The translations under genes were made by a program, and so were the position numbers. A stretch of DNA of 33,023 nucleotides from contig CAUJDW010000067.1 of assembly GCA_963169455.1 (NCBI GenBank), positions 1 through 33,023 on the forward strand. The letters run 5' to 3'. Positions within the stretch are counted from its first letter, which is position 1; every line of letters begins with the position of its first letter. This document shows positions 16,022 to 23,439 of the stretch, piece after piece. The notes below the pieces were generated by a model. The model worked only from the letters and a program-made list of their open reading frames with translations, was not told the DNA's origin and did no database searches. The stretch is from Bacteroidota bacterium. Lineage in GTDB: Bacteria > Bacteroidota > Bacteroidia > Chitinophagales > Saprospiraceae.

Positions 16022-17377
16022 ATGGTTCAACAGCTCCTATTCATACTGGTAAGCGCCGCCGCCATCGGCCTGGCCTGGCGCGGCTTCATGCGCGTCCGCC
16101 GTTACATCCTCCTGGGCCAGGAGGAAGATATTGCAGGCGACAGCGGGCAGCGATGGCGGAATGTGCTGCTGGTGTCTTTCGGGCAACAGAAGATGTTCAA
16201 GCGCTGGTTGCCGGCGGTATTCCACCTGTTCATCTACCTGGCCTTCCTGATCACTCAGGTTGAACTGATCGAGATATTTATCGACGGCATATTCGGGCAG
16301 CACCGCTTTTTTGCGGACAAGCTGGGCGGTTTCTACACCTTCGTGATCAGCTTTATCGAAGTGCTGTCCGTCCTGGCATTCGTGGCCACCATCGTCTTCC
16401 TGGCGCGCCGCAACCTGCTTAAGACGCCCCGCTTCTGGAAGCCGGAAATGAAAGGCTGGCCCCGGCTGGACGGCAACCTGATCCTCATTTTCGAGATCAT
16501 CCTGCTCATCGGCATATTCAGCATGAACGGGGCTGACGTCCTGCTGCAGCAGATGGATCCTGCCCATTACAAGGACACGGGCGCCCTGGCCGTGAGCAGC
16601 TGGCTGGGCCCGGCCCTTTTCGGAGGGCTGGACGCCGGCAGCCTGGCGGCTGTGGAGCGCTTCGGCTGGTGGCTGCACCTCATCATGGTGTTTGTCTTTC
16701 TCAACTACCTGCCCTACTCCAAACACCTGCACATCCTCTTGTCTTTCCCCAACACCTACTACGCCAGCCTGAAGCCGCGCGGCGAAATGGAGAACATGCC
16801 CGCGGTGATGAACGAGGTCAAAAGCATGCTGGGGCTGGCCGAGGCTTCCGATGAGAGCGGCGAGGATCTGCCCGAATTCGGCGCCAATGATGTGTTCACT
16901 CTGAGCTGGAAGAACATCATGGATGCTTACAGTTGCACCGAATGCGGGCGTTGCACCTCGGTTTGCCCCGCCAACATCACAGGCAAGAAATTGTCGCCCC
17001 GCAAGGTGCTCATGGATATCCGCGACCGGGCCGAAGAGGTGGGCCGTAATATCGACAGCGGCAGCGCGGATTTCGCCCGCGACAAATCGCAGCCCGTCTC
17101 CCGGGCCAACTACGAGGACGGCAGGTCCCTGTTCGACTACATCAGCCCCGAGGAACTGCATGCCTGCACTACCTGCAACGCCTGCGTGGAGGCCTGCCCC
17201 GTGCTGATCAACCCCCTTGACCCGATCCTGAAAATGCGCCGCTATGAGATACTGACCCTGTCGCAGGGCCCTGCCGACTGGCTGCCGCTCTTTAACAGCA
17301 TGGAGAACAGCGGCTCCGCCTGGGCTATGAGCGAAGAACGGGAGAAATGGGCCCGCGAGGCGATGGAGGGAGCGTGA
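16022..17377 (+). CDS. Membrane-bound 4Fe-4S oxidoreductase subunit, heterodisulfide-reductase-like (HdrE/HdrC-like fusion)
   Basis: 451 residues. The first about 270 hold five or six membrane helices of the nitrate-reductase-gamma/HdrE type, with histidines that could bind haem b (FHLFIYLAFL; WWLHLIMVFVFLNYLPYSKH). The cytoplasmic C-terminal part carries two classic [4Fe-4S] motifs, CTECGRCTSVCP and CTTCNACVEACP. The likely role is passing electrons between the quinone pool and the CCG-domain partner encoded 50 bases downstream. A GTG at 15890 would add 44 poorly convincing residues; the ATG at 16022 begins exactly at the first membrane helix (MVQQLLFILVSAAAIG) and is chosen. Donor and acceptor are unknown. 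In Bacteroidota such pairs are widespread and usually annotated only as (Fe-S)-binding protein. Confidence 0.88.
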   Translation: MVQQLLFILVSAAAIGLAWRGFMRVRRYILLGQEEDIAGDSGQRWRNVLLVSFGQQKMFKRWLPAVFHLFIYLAFLITQVELIEIFIDGIFGQHRFFADKLGGFYTFVISFIEVLSVLAFVATIVFLARRNLLKTPRFWKPEMKGWPRLDGNLILIFEIILLIGIFSMNGADVLLQQMDPAHYKDTGALAVSSWLGPALFGGLDAGSLAAVERFGWWLHLIMVFVFLNYLPYSKHLHILLSFPNTYYASLKPRGEMENMPAVMNEVKSMLGLAEASDESGEDLPEFGANDVFTLSWKNIMDAYSCTECGRCTSVCPANITGKKLSPRKVLMDIRDRAEEVGRNIDSGSADFARDKSQPVSRANYEDGRSLFDYISPEELHACTTCNACVEACPVLINPLDPILKMRRYEILTLSQGPADWLPLFNSMENSGSAWAMSEEREKWAREAMEGA

Positions 17378-17427
17378 AAAAGCCTTGATATTCTTTATTA
17401 AAGCAACGATCTGAAAAGAACTTACTT

Positions 17428-18225
17428 ATGGCCAAACTTGAAATACCCACCATGGCGGAACTGGCCGCCGATGGGAAAGAGCCGGAAATCCTCTTCTGGG
17501 TAGGCTGCGCCGGCAGCTTTGACGCCCGCGCCCAGAAAGTGGCCGCAGCCTTCTGCCGCATCCTGAACGAGGTGGGGATCAGCTTCGCCATTCTGGGCAA
17601 CGAGGAGCAATGTACGGGCGACCCTGCCCGCCGGGCGGGCAACGAACTGGTCTTTCAAATGCAGGCCCTCCAGAATATCGAAACGCTGAAGGCCTACAAC
17701 GTCAGGAAGATCGTTACGGCCTGCCCTCATTGTTTCAATACCCTGAAAAATGAATACCCGGCCCTGGGAGGAAACTATGAGGTCGTCCACCACACTCAAC
17801 TGTTGCAGCAACTGATCGACGAAGGGCGCATCAAAATGACAGAGGGCGGAACCTTCAAAGGCAAGCGCATCACCTACCACGATTCCTGTTATCTGGGCCG
17901 GGTGAACGGGGTCTATGAGGCGCCGCGCAAGGTGCTGGAGGCGCTCGACGCCGAACTGGTGGAAATGAAGCGCTGCCGCTCCAACGGGCTGTGCTGCGGC
18001 GCCGGCGGCGCCCAGATGTGGAAGGAGGACGAGCCCGGCAATAAACGCATCAACGAAGAGCGGGCGGAGGAAGCCCTCGAAACCGGCGCTTCCGTCATCG
18101 CCGCCAACTGCCCCTTCTGCCTGACCATGATGGAGGACGGGGTAAAGGCCAAAGACAAACAGGATGACGTGATGGTGTATGACCTGGCCGAGCTGGTCGT
18201 GAATAATATGGTGCGGGTTTTATGA
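17428..18225 (+). CDS. (Fe-S)-binding CCG-domain protein, HdrB/HdrD-like
   Basis: 265 residues with two Cys-rich CCG-type halves. The first shows [19 protein letters not shown] and ACPHCFNT. The second shows [18 protein letters not shown] and NCPFCLTMM, the Cys pattern that binds the unusual [4Fe-4S] cluster in heterodisulfide reductase HdrB and in LutA/GlpC relatives. It is cytoplasmic, with no signal or membrane segment. It directly follows the membrane Fe-S subunit in the same strand, so the two likely form a quinone-linked thiol/disulfide or organic-acid oxidoreductase. The exact substrate cannot be told. No LutB/LutC or glycerol-3-phosphate dehydrogenase gene is adjacent, which weakens lactate or glycerol-phosphate assignments. 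Confidence 0.9.
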   Translation: MAKLEIPTMAELAADGKEPEILFWVGCAGSFDARAQKVAAAFCRILNEVGISFAILGNEEQCTGDPARRAGNELVFQMQALQNIETLKAYNVRKIVTACPHCFNTLKNEYPALGGNYEVVHHTQLLQQLIDEGRIKMTEGGTFKGKRITYHDSCYLGRVNGVYEAPRKVLEALDAELVEMKRCRSNGLCCGAGGAQMWKEDEPGNKRINEERAEEALETGASVIAANCPFCLTMMEDGVKAKDKQDDVMVYDLAELVVNNMVRVL

Positions 18226-18234
18226 AATAAGGAA

Positions 18235-18287
18235 CCTGGCGCCCCTTTGTGAAACTTTCTTTGAAGTGTCCCCAAAAGGGCGCCAGG
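18235..18287. terminator. Long inverted repeat between convergent genes
   Basis: CCTGGCGCCC at 18235-18244 pairs perfectly with GGGCGCCAGG at 18278-18287. Inner CTTT/AAAA tracts extend the stem, and a smaller ACTT/AAGT pair lies in the loop. It sits between the plus-strand CCG gene and the minus-strand membrane protein gene and may terminate one or both. A strong T-run is missing. Confidence 0.45.
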
Positions 18288-18307
18288 CCTGGCCGGAATA
18301 AGCGGCC

Positions 18308-18823
18308 TCAATCTTCCTCATCGTCTTCCTCCATGCCTGAAAGCCCCGCATTGCCGGATTCTGCTCTTTCTGCCTGAGCCGTGGCGCTCCGGATTTCGGT
18401 ATGCCTGATTTCTCCACCGCTTTTACCCAGTTGAAAAGAAACCCCTGTTGTTCCCAAGGCTAAAACCAAAGTGGCGAGGCTCAGGGCTTGCTGTATTTTC
18501 AGGCCACGTAAACTGGCCAAAAGGGAAAGAGCGGAAAAAACACCCACAGCGCCCAGCGCCCAGATGAAAATTGTGGCCCATTCTTCGTGCCGGCCGATCA
18601 GGCCTTCGTTTATGCCGGCCATTGCTTCTACAGTTTCTTCGGCGCCTTCGCCGGTCAGGAAGGTTGGAATAGCCAACAGGGCCGAGATGATGAAAATGCC
18701 CATTGCAGCCCTCTTGACTGGTTCTGAACGAAAAACCAGGCCTCCTATCAGCGTTCCCAATCCGGCGATGGCGCCAACAATAGGAAGGTGGGTCAGCAGT
18801 AAATGCCAATGTGCTTGGTTCAT
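18308..18823 (-). CDS. Small four-helix membrane protein, DUF2231-like
   Basis: 171 residues with four predicted membrane helices at about 7-30, 38-57, 83-103 and 110-130, and a charged C-terminal tail ending EEDDEED. The N-terminal HWHLLLTHLPIVGAIAG and the post-helix-4 GKSGGEIRHTE resemble DUF2231-type membrane proteins; this assignment is from memory of the family and is tentative. The function is unknown; DUF2231-like proteins are often found near redox genes. It is separated from the kinase gene by about 120 bases containing a GGGCcttaaGCCC palindrome (18912-18924 region). It may be co-expressed with the upstream two-component pair or be independent. Confidence 0.7.
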   Translation of the reverse strand: MNQAHWHLLLTHLPIVGAIAGLGTLIGGLVFRSEPVKRAAMGIFIISALLAIPTFLTGEGAEETVEAMAGINEGLIGRHEEWATIFIWALGAVGVFSALSLLASLRGLKIQQALSLATLVLALGTTGVSFQLGKSGGEIRHTEIRSATAQAERAESGNAGLSGMEEDDEED

Positions 18824-18946
18824 AAAACTTTGATTTTTTTAATGTGAACAGTTATCCAACTGGAATCACAGGTAGTCAAAACCTGCCAGTTGTCAGGGCA
18901 AAGATGATGGGCCGGGCCTTAAGCCCGCCTTTAGGAATTCTAAAAA

Positions 18947-20335
18947 TCAGCTTAAAGTATCGGAAGGAAAGAATAGCCGGAAAGTGGTTCCTGCCTCTAC
19001 TGTGCTGTGCACTTCAACCCGGATTTGCTGGAGCAAGGCCAGCTTTTTAACGATAGCCAGCCCCAGGCCGGCGCCTGGCACGGAGGAATTGCGGGAGGCA
19101 TCCGCCCGGTAAAATCGGTCAAACAAATGCGGCAGGTGCTCCGGCGGGATGCCCGGGCCCTGGTCGGCTATAGCCAGCGACGGGGCCTCTGCATCCCAGC
19201 TAATTTCCAGGGTTCCTCCCGGCCGGCTGTATTTGAAGGCATTGTTTAACAGATTGTCCAGGATAATGAAAAGAGAACTGCGGTCGGCCATGGCCACAGC
19301 ATCGGAGGGGATGTGTACTGATACCTGGAAGCGTTTGCCGGGAAAGGCCCGCCCGGCCTGCGCCAGGGCTTCTTTTACCAATGGCGCCAAAGCCACTGTT
19401 TCGAGAGGAAACTGTCCGGGCCGGGTTTCCAGCCGGGCCAGCTGAAGGAGCTGGCTCAGCAGCTGGCCCATCCGGTCTACTTCCAGAATGACCTGCCTGA
19501 TCTTTTCCTCATAGTGGCCAGGTTCCCGCTGACGGCGGATAAGAACCTCCAGTGTGCCGCGGATAGCGCTTAAAGGGGTTCGCAGCTCGTGTGAGGCATC
19601 GGCGGTGAATTGCTTTTCCCGCCTCATGCCCGCCTCAATGCGGCCCAGCAGTTCGTTGATGGTGGTGGCCAGTTGATATAATTCGTCGCGGTGCGCGGGC
19701 AGCGGAAGGCGTGTTTCGATATTGGAATCATCGATTCCACTTGCAGCATTGATGAGTTGTTGTACCGGGGCAATTCCTTTTGCCGCCGCCAGGGAGGTGG
19801 CGAAGTAAAGCACAACCAGCACCAGAGGAAATGTAATCAGCAGGGTGAAGCGCAGGTTGTTGAGCACAATTGCAGACTCTTCCCGAGAGACCCCGATAGT
19901 CAATTGCCCCAGGATTAACCCGGCCTCGTTGCGAATGGGAAACTGCCCTAGGCGGATGCGTTTGCCATTGATCTGGCTGTTGAGAAAGCGAGGCTGCTCC
20001 AGGTTTGGGTGAAATAAGAAATATTCGGACTGCAGGTTGGCGGACCGGAATACCAGCTGGCCGTTTATGTCCACGGCCTGAAGAAAGGTCGGGTTTACTT
20101 CCACCTGTTGGTGCTCGTTCTCCTCCCATTCCGGCATCCGGTAGATAATCAGGGAATCGCCCTTCCAGTGCAAGTTGGCGGCAACTTCTTCTTGTTCATT
20201 CAAAATATCCTGGTCCAGGTGCTGAAAAGCAGAATAGTACACCACACCGTACACGGCCAGAAAGACCAGTAACGTGGCCACGGCCGTAGCCAGGGTGTTG
20301 AACAACGCGATTCGGTCCCGGAACCTGAGTTTCAT
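18947..20335 (-). CDS. Sensor histidine kinase (two-component system)
   Basis: 462 residues. An N-terminal membrane helix at about 12-34, a periplasmic sensor of about 120 residues, and a second helix at about 155-178 lead into a HAMP domain. The HisKA dimerisation segment follows, with the phospho-accepting His in DASHELRTPLSAIRG. The ATP-binding domain shows the N box (LDNLLNNAFKYS), G1 box (ADQGPGIP), F box (LFDRFYRAD) and G2 box (GAGLGLAIVKK). All catalytic motifs are intact. Its ATG overlaps the TGA of the response regulator gene (ATGA, 20332-20335), so they are translationally coupled. The architecture resembles metal or envelope-stress sensors of the CusS/ArlS type, but the signal is not identifiable. 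Confidence 0.95.
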   Translation of the reverse strand: MKLRFRDRIALFNTLATAVATLLVFLAVYGVVYYSAFQHLDQDILNEQEEVAANLHWKGDSLIIYRMPEWEENEHQQVEVNPTFLQAVDINGQLVFRSANLQSEYFLFHPNLEQPRFLNSQINGKRIRLGQFPIRNEAGLILGQLTIGVSREESAIVLNNLRFTLLITFPLVLVVLYFATSLAAAKGIAPVQQLINAASGIDDSNIETRLPLPAHRDELYQLATTINELLGRIEAGMRREKQFTADASHELRTPLSAIRGTLEVLIRRQREPGHYEEKIRQVILEVDRMGQLLSQLLQLARLETRPGQFPLETVALAPLVKEALAQAGRAFPGKRFQVSVHIPSDAVAMADRSSLFIILDNLLNNAFKYSRPGGTLEISWDAEAPSLAIADQGPGIPPEHLPHLFDRFYRADASRNSSVPGAGLGLAIVKKLALLQQIRVEVHSTVEAGTTFRLFFPSDTLS

Positions 20336-21009
20336 TGCTCCTCATTAATGCGGTAGCCTACGCCCCGGAGGGTCTCCACGAAAGAAGGCTGCCCGGGCCG
20401 GTCGAGTTTTTTGCGCAGGAAATTAATATATACATCGATAACAGAGGTATCGTGGCTGAAGTGGATATCCCAGACTTTTTCAATGATGCGGGTGCGCCGG
20501 CAGACCCGCCCTTTATTCCGAAGCAGGTATTCCAGCAGAGCGAATTCCTTTTGAGTCAGTTCCACCTTTTCCCCGGCTACAGTGACCTGATGTGCGTCCA
20601 GGTCCATCTCAATGTCTCCGCTGGTGAAATTGTGGTGCCCGCCATCCCTGGTGCGCAACAATACCCTTATCCGGGCCAGCAGTTCATCAAACGCAAAGGG
20701 TTTTCTAATGTAGTCATTGGCCCCTGTTTCCAGCCCAAAAACGACATCGTCAACAGTGTCTTTAGCCGTGAGAAAGATGATGGGAATTTGGGGGTTTTCT
20801 TTCCGCACCTGCCGGCATATTTCAATTCCGTTAAGGCCGGGCAGCATCCAGTCCAGCAGTAAAAGGTCGTATTCTTCCAGGTATCCCAGCGCCATTTGCA
20901 GGCCTTCTTTCCCATTATAGGCGACATCGATGGCAAAACCTTCTTCTTCCAACCCCTCCTTGATGAAGTTGGCGATCGAGCTTTCGTCCTCTACCAGTAA
21001 TATCCTCAT
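20332..21009 (-). CDS. OmpR/PhoB-family response regulator
   Basis: 225 residues. Receiver domain 1-115 with acidic pocket E7/D8, phospho-acceptor D53 (LLLLDWMLPGLNG), the conserved Thr in FLTAKD and Lys in IRKPF. Winged-helix DNA-binding domain at about 128-222, ending GVGYRINEEQ. First gene of the pair with the histidine kinase; partner and order are standard. Upstream lies a perfect CTGAAGG-cgct-CCTTCAG hairpin (21050-21067) and the 3' end of a decayed frame, so the promoter of this operon probably lies in 21010-21070 or further upstream. Target genes are unknown. Confidence 0.95.
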   Translation of the reverse strand: MRILLVEDESSIANFIKEGLEEEGFAIDVAYNGKEGLQMALGYLEEYDLLLLDWMLPGLNGIEICRQVRKENPQIPIIFLTAKDTVDDVVFGLETGANDYIRKPFAFDELLARIRVLLRTRDGGHHNFTSGDIEMDLDAHQVTVAGEKVELTQKEFALLEYLLRNKGRVCRRTRIIEKVWDIHFSHDTSVIDVYINFLRKKLDRPGQPSFVETLRGVGYRINEEQ

Positions 21010-21049
21010 TTTAATTGGCCATTACAGTCTGAAATGAAATCCGTTTGCC

Positions 21050-21067
21050 CTGAAGGCGCTCCTTCAG
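21050..21067. repeat. Perfect 7-bp hairpin upstream of the response regulator
   Basis: CTGAAGG at 21050-21056 and CCTTCAG at 21061-21067 with a CGCT loop, about 40 bases before the response regulator start. It overlaps the stop codon of the gene remnant at 21064-21228. It could be that gene's old terminator (no T-run) or an operator. Confidence 0.4.
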
Positions 21068-21228
21068 GAGCCGGGAAGCCCTGGCAGTGGCAGTTCCACT
21101 CCGGCGGCATGTTTAAAAACCAATTGCCCCCCAAGATAGCCCGTCCAGCTTATTGCTGCAATGGCCAGGGCAAAAACCAGTACGCTGGCTATTTTTACCC
21201 CGGCATACCTTGCTTCCTTAAAAGATGC
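21064..21228 (-). pseudogene. C-terminal remnant of a membrane protein, possibly DUF2231-like
   Basis: Translating the minus strand gives 54 codons without an ATG before the upstream TAA: a helix KIASVLVFALAIAAISW followed by TGYLGGQLVFKHAAGV and a short PGLPGS end. The hydrophobic helix plus TGYLGGxLVxxHxxGV resembles the last helix of DUF2231-type proteins. The preceding reading frame (about 21230-21290) carries a basic stretch in another phase, consistent with a frameshift. I therefore read it as the 3' remnant of a decayed or truncated gene sitting in front of the response regulator. It is too short for certainty. Confidence 0.45.
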
Positions 21229-21349
21229 TTAAAATGCCCTGTTTTGGAGCGTATTCCCTTCTCAATCACTTCCGGCAACTACTGCTTGTCTGATTTGTTT
21301 ATTATGTTTGAGTCAAATTCTGATACCAAGTAGAATCAATACCTTGATA

Positions 21350-21829
21350 ATGCACACTTACGATACCCTACCCGACACCACCCGCGTCTGGATATATCAG
21401 GCCAACCGCCCTTTTGAGGAAAAGGACATTCCGGGCATCCGCGAAAAAGTACAGGCTTTCGCCCAAAGCTGGGTAAGCCACAACCGCCAGTTGCGCGCCC
21501 TGGGCGATGTGCTGCACCGCCAGTTCATCGTGCTGATGGTGGATGAAAGCCAGGCGGACGCCAGCGGCTGCTCCATCGATAAATCGGTTTACTTCCTCAA
21601 ACAACTGCAGGCGGAATACGGGGTGGACCTCTTCGACCGCATGGCTTTTACCTATATGGACGGCGACAGGGTCGCCACGGCGCCGCGCGACGAGTTCGCC
21701 CGCCTGTACCGCCAAGGCCGGATAAACGATGATACCCTCGTTTTTGACCCCCTCGTCAGCACCAAGGGCGATTTCGGCCGCGCCTGGCTCAAACCCCTGG
21801 GGCAAAGCTGGCATAAGCGCATGGTATAA
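21350..21829 (+). CDS. Conserved small Bacteroidota protein (commonly labelled 'ABC transporter ATPase', without ATPase motifs)
   Basis: 159 residues from the ATG at 21350 (MHTYDTLPDTTRVWIYQ). It belongs to a widespread Bacteroidota family recognisable by PDxxRVWIYQ at the N-terminus, FIVLMVDE..ASGCSIDKSV in the middle, FDRMAF, and DTLVFDPLVSTKGDF near the end. Databases often name it ABC transporter ATPase, but no Walker A, Walker B or ABC signature is present, so that name is unsupported. The conserved ASGCSID segment, with one Cys, is the best candidate for a functional site. No signal peptide, so cytoplasmic. A TTG start at 21308 would add 14 unlikely residues. The next gene, Spo0M-like, follows 49 bases later and may be co-transcribed. 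Confidence 0.85.
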   Translation: MHTYDTLPDTTRVWIYQANRPFEEKDIPGIREKVQAFAQSWVSHNRQLRALGDVLHRQFIVLMVDESQADASGCSIDKSVYFLKQLQAEYGVDLFDRMAFTYMDGDRVATAPRDEFARLYRQGRINDDTLVFDPLVSTKGDFGRAWLKPLGQSWHKRMV

Positions 21830-21878
21830 CGCACAACTGCAGCCGGAAGGCTGAAGGCACAGTTCAAAAATCAATCCA

Positions 21879-22346
21879 ATGATCGGCAAAGTGAAAAAAT
21901 GGCTGGGCATCGAGGGCGTAAAACTGGAGCTCGTCCTGCCTGAAGAAACGGATATCCGCGATCAGCTCATCAAAGGCTCCATCCGCCTGATGTCCATGAA
22001 CCCGCAGACGGTAACCGGCATCAAGGTGGTGCTGATCGAAAAGTACAGCCGCGGGCGGGGCAAGGAAAAGCTGATCGATGAGTACGAACTGGGGCATACC
22101 CTGATCAACCGCACCTATGAGGTGCCGGCCGAGGAAGTGGTGGAGCTTGATTTCGAACTGCCCTTTTCCATCCTGCGGTCGAACATGGAGGAGTTCGGCA
22201 AGCGCAACTTCCTCTTCGGCGGCATCGCCGGGCTGGCGAAGAAGCTTCAGGGCGTCAGGTCGGAATACCGCGTGGAGGCCGAAGCCGAGGTCAAAGGCGT
22301 AGCCCTCAACCCCTTCGACCGAAAGCAGATCGTACTCAAACCCTGA
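21879..22346 (+). CDS. Spo0M-like arrestin-fold protein
   Basis: 155 residues matching the N-terminal Spo0M (sporulation-control) domain: KVKKWLGIEGVKLELVLPE, then beta strands around VTGIKVVLIEKYSRGRGKEK, LPFSILRSNMEEFGKRN and SEYRVEAEAEVKGVALNPFD. Spo0M proteins have an arrestin-like beta-sandwich and are found in many non-sporulating bacteria; a general role in cell envelope or stress organisation has been proposed. Bacillus Spo0M is longer (about 260 residues), so this is the arrestin-like part only. Cytoplasmic. Follows the preceding small-protein gene on the same strand. Confidence 0.82.
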   Translation: MIGKVKKWLGIEGVKLELVLPEETDIRDQLIKGSIRLMSMNPQTVTGIKVVLIEKYSRGRGKEKLIDEYELGHTLINRTYEVPAEEVVELDFELPFSILRSNMEEFGKRNFLFGGIAGLAKKLQGVRSEYRVEAEAEVKGVALNPFDRKQIVLKP

Positions 22347-22372
22347 GCGGGGGCGTAAACAGTTCCCCTTTT

Positions 22373-23335
22373 TTACTCGGTTGCTTCCTCCTGCTTGAAC
22401 TGCAGGCCTTTCTGTGCTTCCTCGGCTTTGGCCTTGTTTTTCTCCTCCAGCATGCGCAGGATCTCCTCATCGGATTTTCCCAGGTTCTCCAGCACGGCGC
22501 GGGCGTCTTCCGCAAAATCGTGCTCCGGATGTTTGGCCAGGAATTCTTCATACAAAACCCGGGCTTCGTCGTAGCGCCTCAGGTCGTTGTCGAGGGTGAA
22601 GGCGCGCATGAACAGGGCCAGCGGGGCTTTTTCGTAATCCGGGTACCGCAGGTTGATCTTTTCGTACAACTTCAGCGCCTTGGTATAAGAGCGGATGGAA
22701 CGGGCGGCCTCCGCGGCGTCGTAAAGCAGGCGGGGCGAATTGTCGCCGGCGGGAAGCATCATGGCGTACAGCTCGCCAGAGGCAATGAAATTGTTCGTGA
22801 TGCGGTAGTCATAGCGTTTGAGCGAGTCGCTGAACATCTGTGCGGCCATGGTTTCCAGGCGGCTGGACACGGAGGGCAGGCTGGCCGGCAGCTTTTCCAC
22901 GGCTTTTTTGCCGGGCTCGCTATCGGGGAATGCTTCCGCCAGGGCCTGGAAGATGGTGGTGGCGCTTTCTTCGTTGCGCAGGTTGTCCTGGTACAACTCG
23001 CCCAGGAACAGCATGGCCTGGGGGGTGTTTTCGGAAGCGTAGTAGTTTTCGATGGCCTGCACGAGCAGGCTGGCGGCAGTGGTGAAGCGGTTCTGCCGGA
23101 ACTGCAGGGCCGCAGCCCGGTACAGGTAGCGGGGGCTGTAATCGGCATCATCCGGATATTGGGCTACATAGTCCTGGTAAAGTTTGGACAGGGCTTCGGC
23201 ATCGGCCGCGTTGGCATTGGCCTCCACGGCCTTTTCCAGTTGGGCGATCTGCTCGCGGGCCTTGCCTTTTTCGGTTTGGCAGGAGAAAAAGGCGCCCGCC
23301 AGCAGCAGGGCCAATAACAGGGGCTGTATTTTCAT
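22373..23335 (-). CDS. TPR-containing lipoprotein
   Basis: 320 residues with a lipoprotein signal ending AFFSC (C19 lipidated). At least five tetratricopeptide-like helical pairs follow, for example SPRYLYRAAALQFRQNRF, MLFLGELYQDNLRNEESA, SPRLLYDAAEAARSIRSY and ARVLYEEFLAKHPEHDF. A lysine/glutamate-rich tail ends the protein. The pattern resembles YbgF/CpoB- or BamD-type outer-membrane-associated TPR proteins that scaffold envelope complexes. There is no evidence for a specific partner. The gene converges on the Spo0M-like gene, with only 26 bases between stop codons, and is divergent from photolyase. A perfect TAAATTTG -7 box lies 29 bases upstream of the ATG. Confidence 0.85.
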   Translation of the reverse strand: MKIQPLLLALLLAGAFFSCQTEKGKAREQIAQLEKAVEANANAADAEALSKLYQDYVAQYPDDADYSPRYLYRAAALQFRQNRFTTAASLLVQAIENYYASENTPQAMLFLGELYQDNLRNEESATTIFQALAEAFPDSEPGKKAVEKLPASLPSVSSRLETMAAQMFSDSLKRYDYRITNNFIASGELYAMMLPAGDNSPRLLYDAAEAARSIRSYTKALKLYEKINLRYPDYEKAPLALFMRAFTLDNDLRRYDEARVLYEEFLAKHPEHDFAEDARAVLENLGKSDEEILRMLEEKNKAKAEEAQKGLQFKQEEATE

Positions 23336-23363
23336 GGTTTGCTCTTTTTTAAAAGTGAGGCCT

Positions 23364-23396
23364 CAAATTTAAACATTCTCCCAGGCATGCTCTAAA
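23364..23396 (-). promoter_or_regulatory. Bacteroidota-type promoter for the TPR lipoprotein gene
   Basis: On the minus strand TAAATTTG (23371-23364) matches TAnnTTTG exactly. TTTA (23396-23393), close to the TTTG -33 box, lies 21 bases further upstream, the expected spacing. It sits 28 bases before the ATG at 23335. Confidence 0.55.
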
Positions 23397-23439
23397 CTTT
23401 GGGTTCCATTTGCTGTTTCCTACCCGAAAAAGAAATGCA

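Noticed and set aside
16037-17161. 374-codon minus-strand frame over the membrane Fe-S gene
   Set aside because: It is the antisense shadow of a GC-rich gene whose plus-strand product has clear membrane helices and Fe-S motifs.
18905-18930. GGGCcttaaGCCC palindrome as a third copy of the 63-base repeat
   Set aside because: Only the GC-rich palindrome is similar; the CTATTTAG and GAGCCTTTG blocks are absent.
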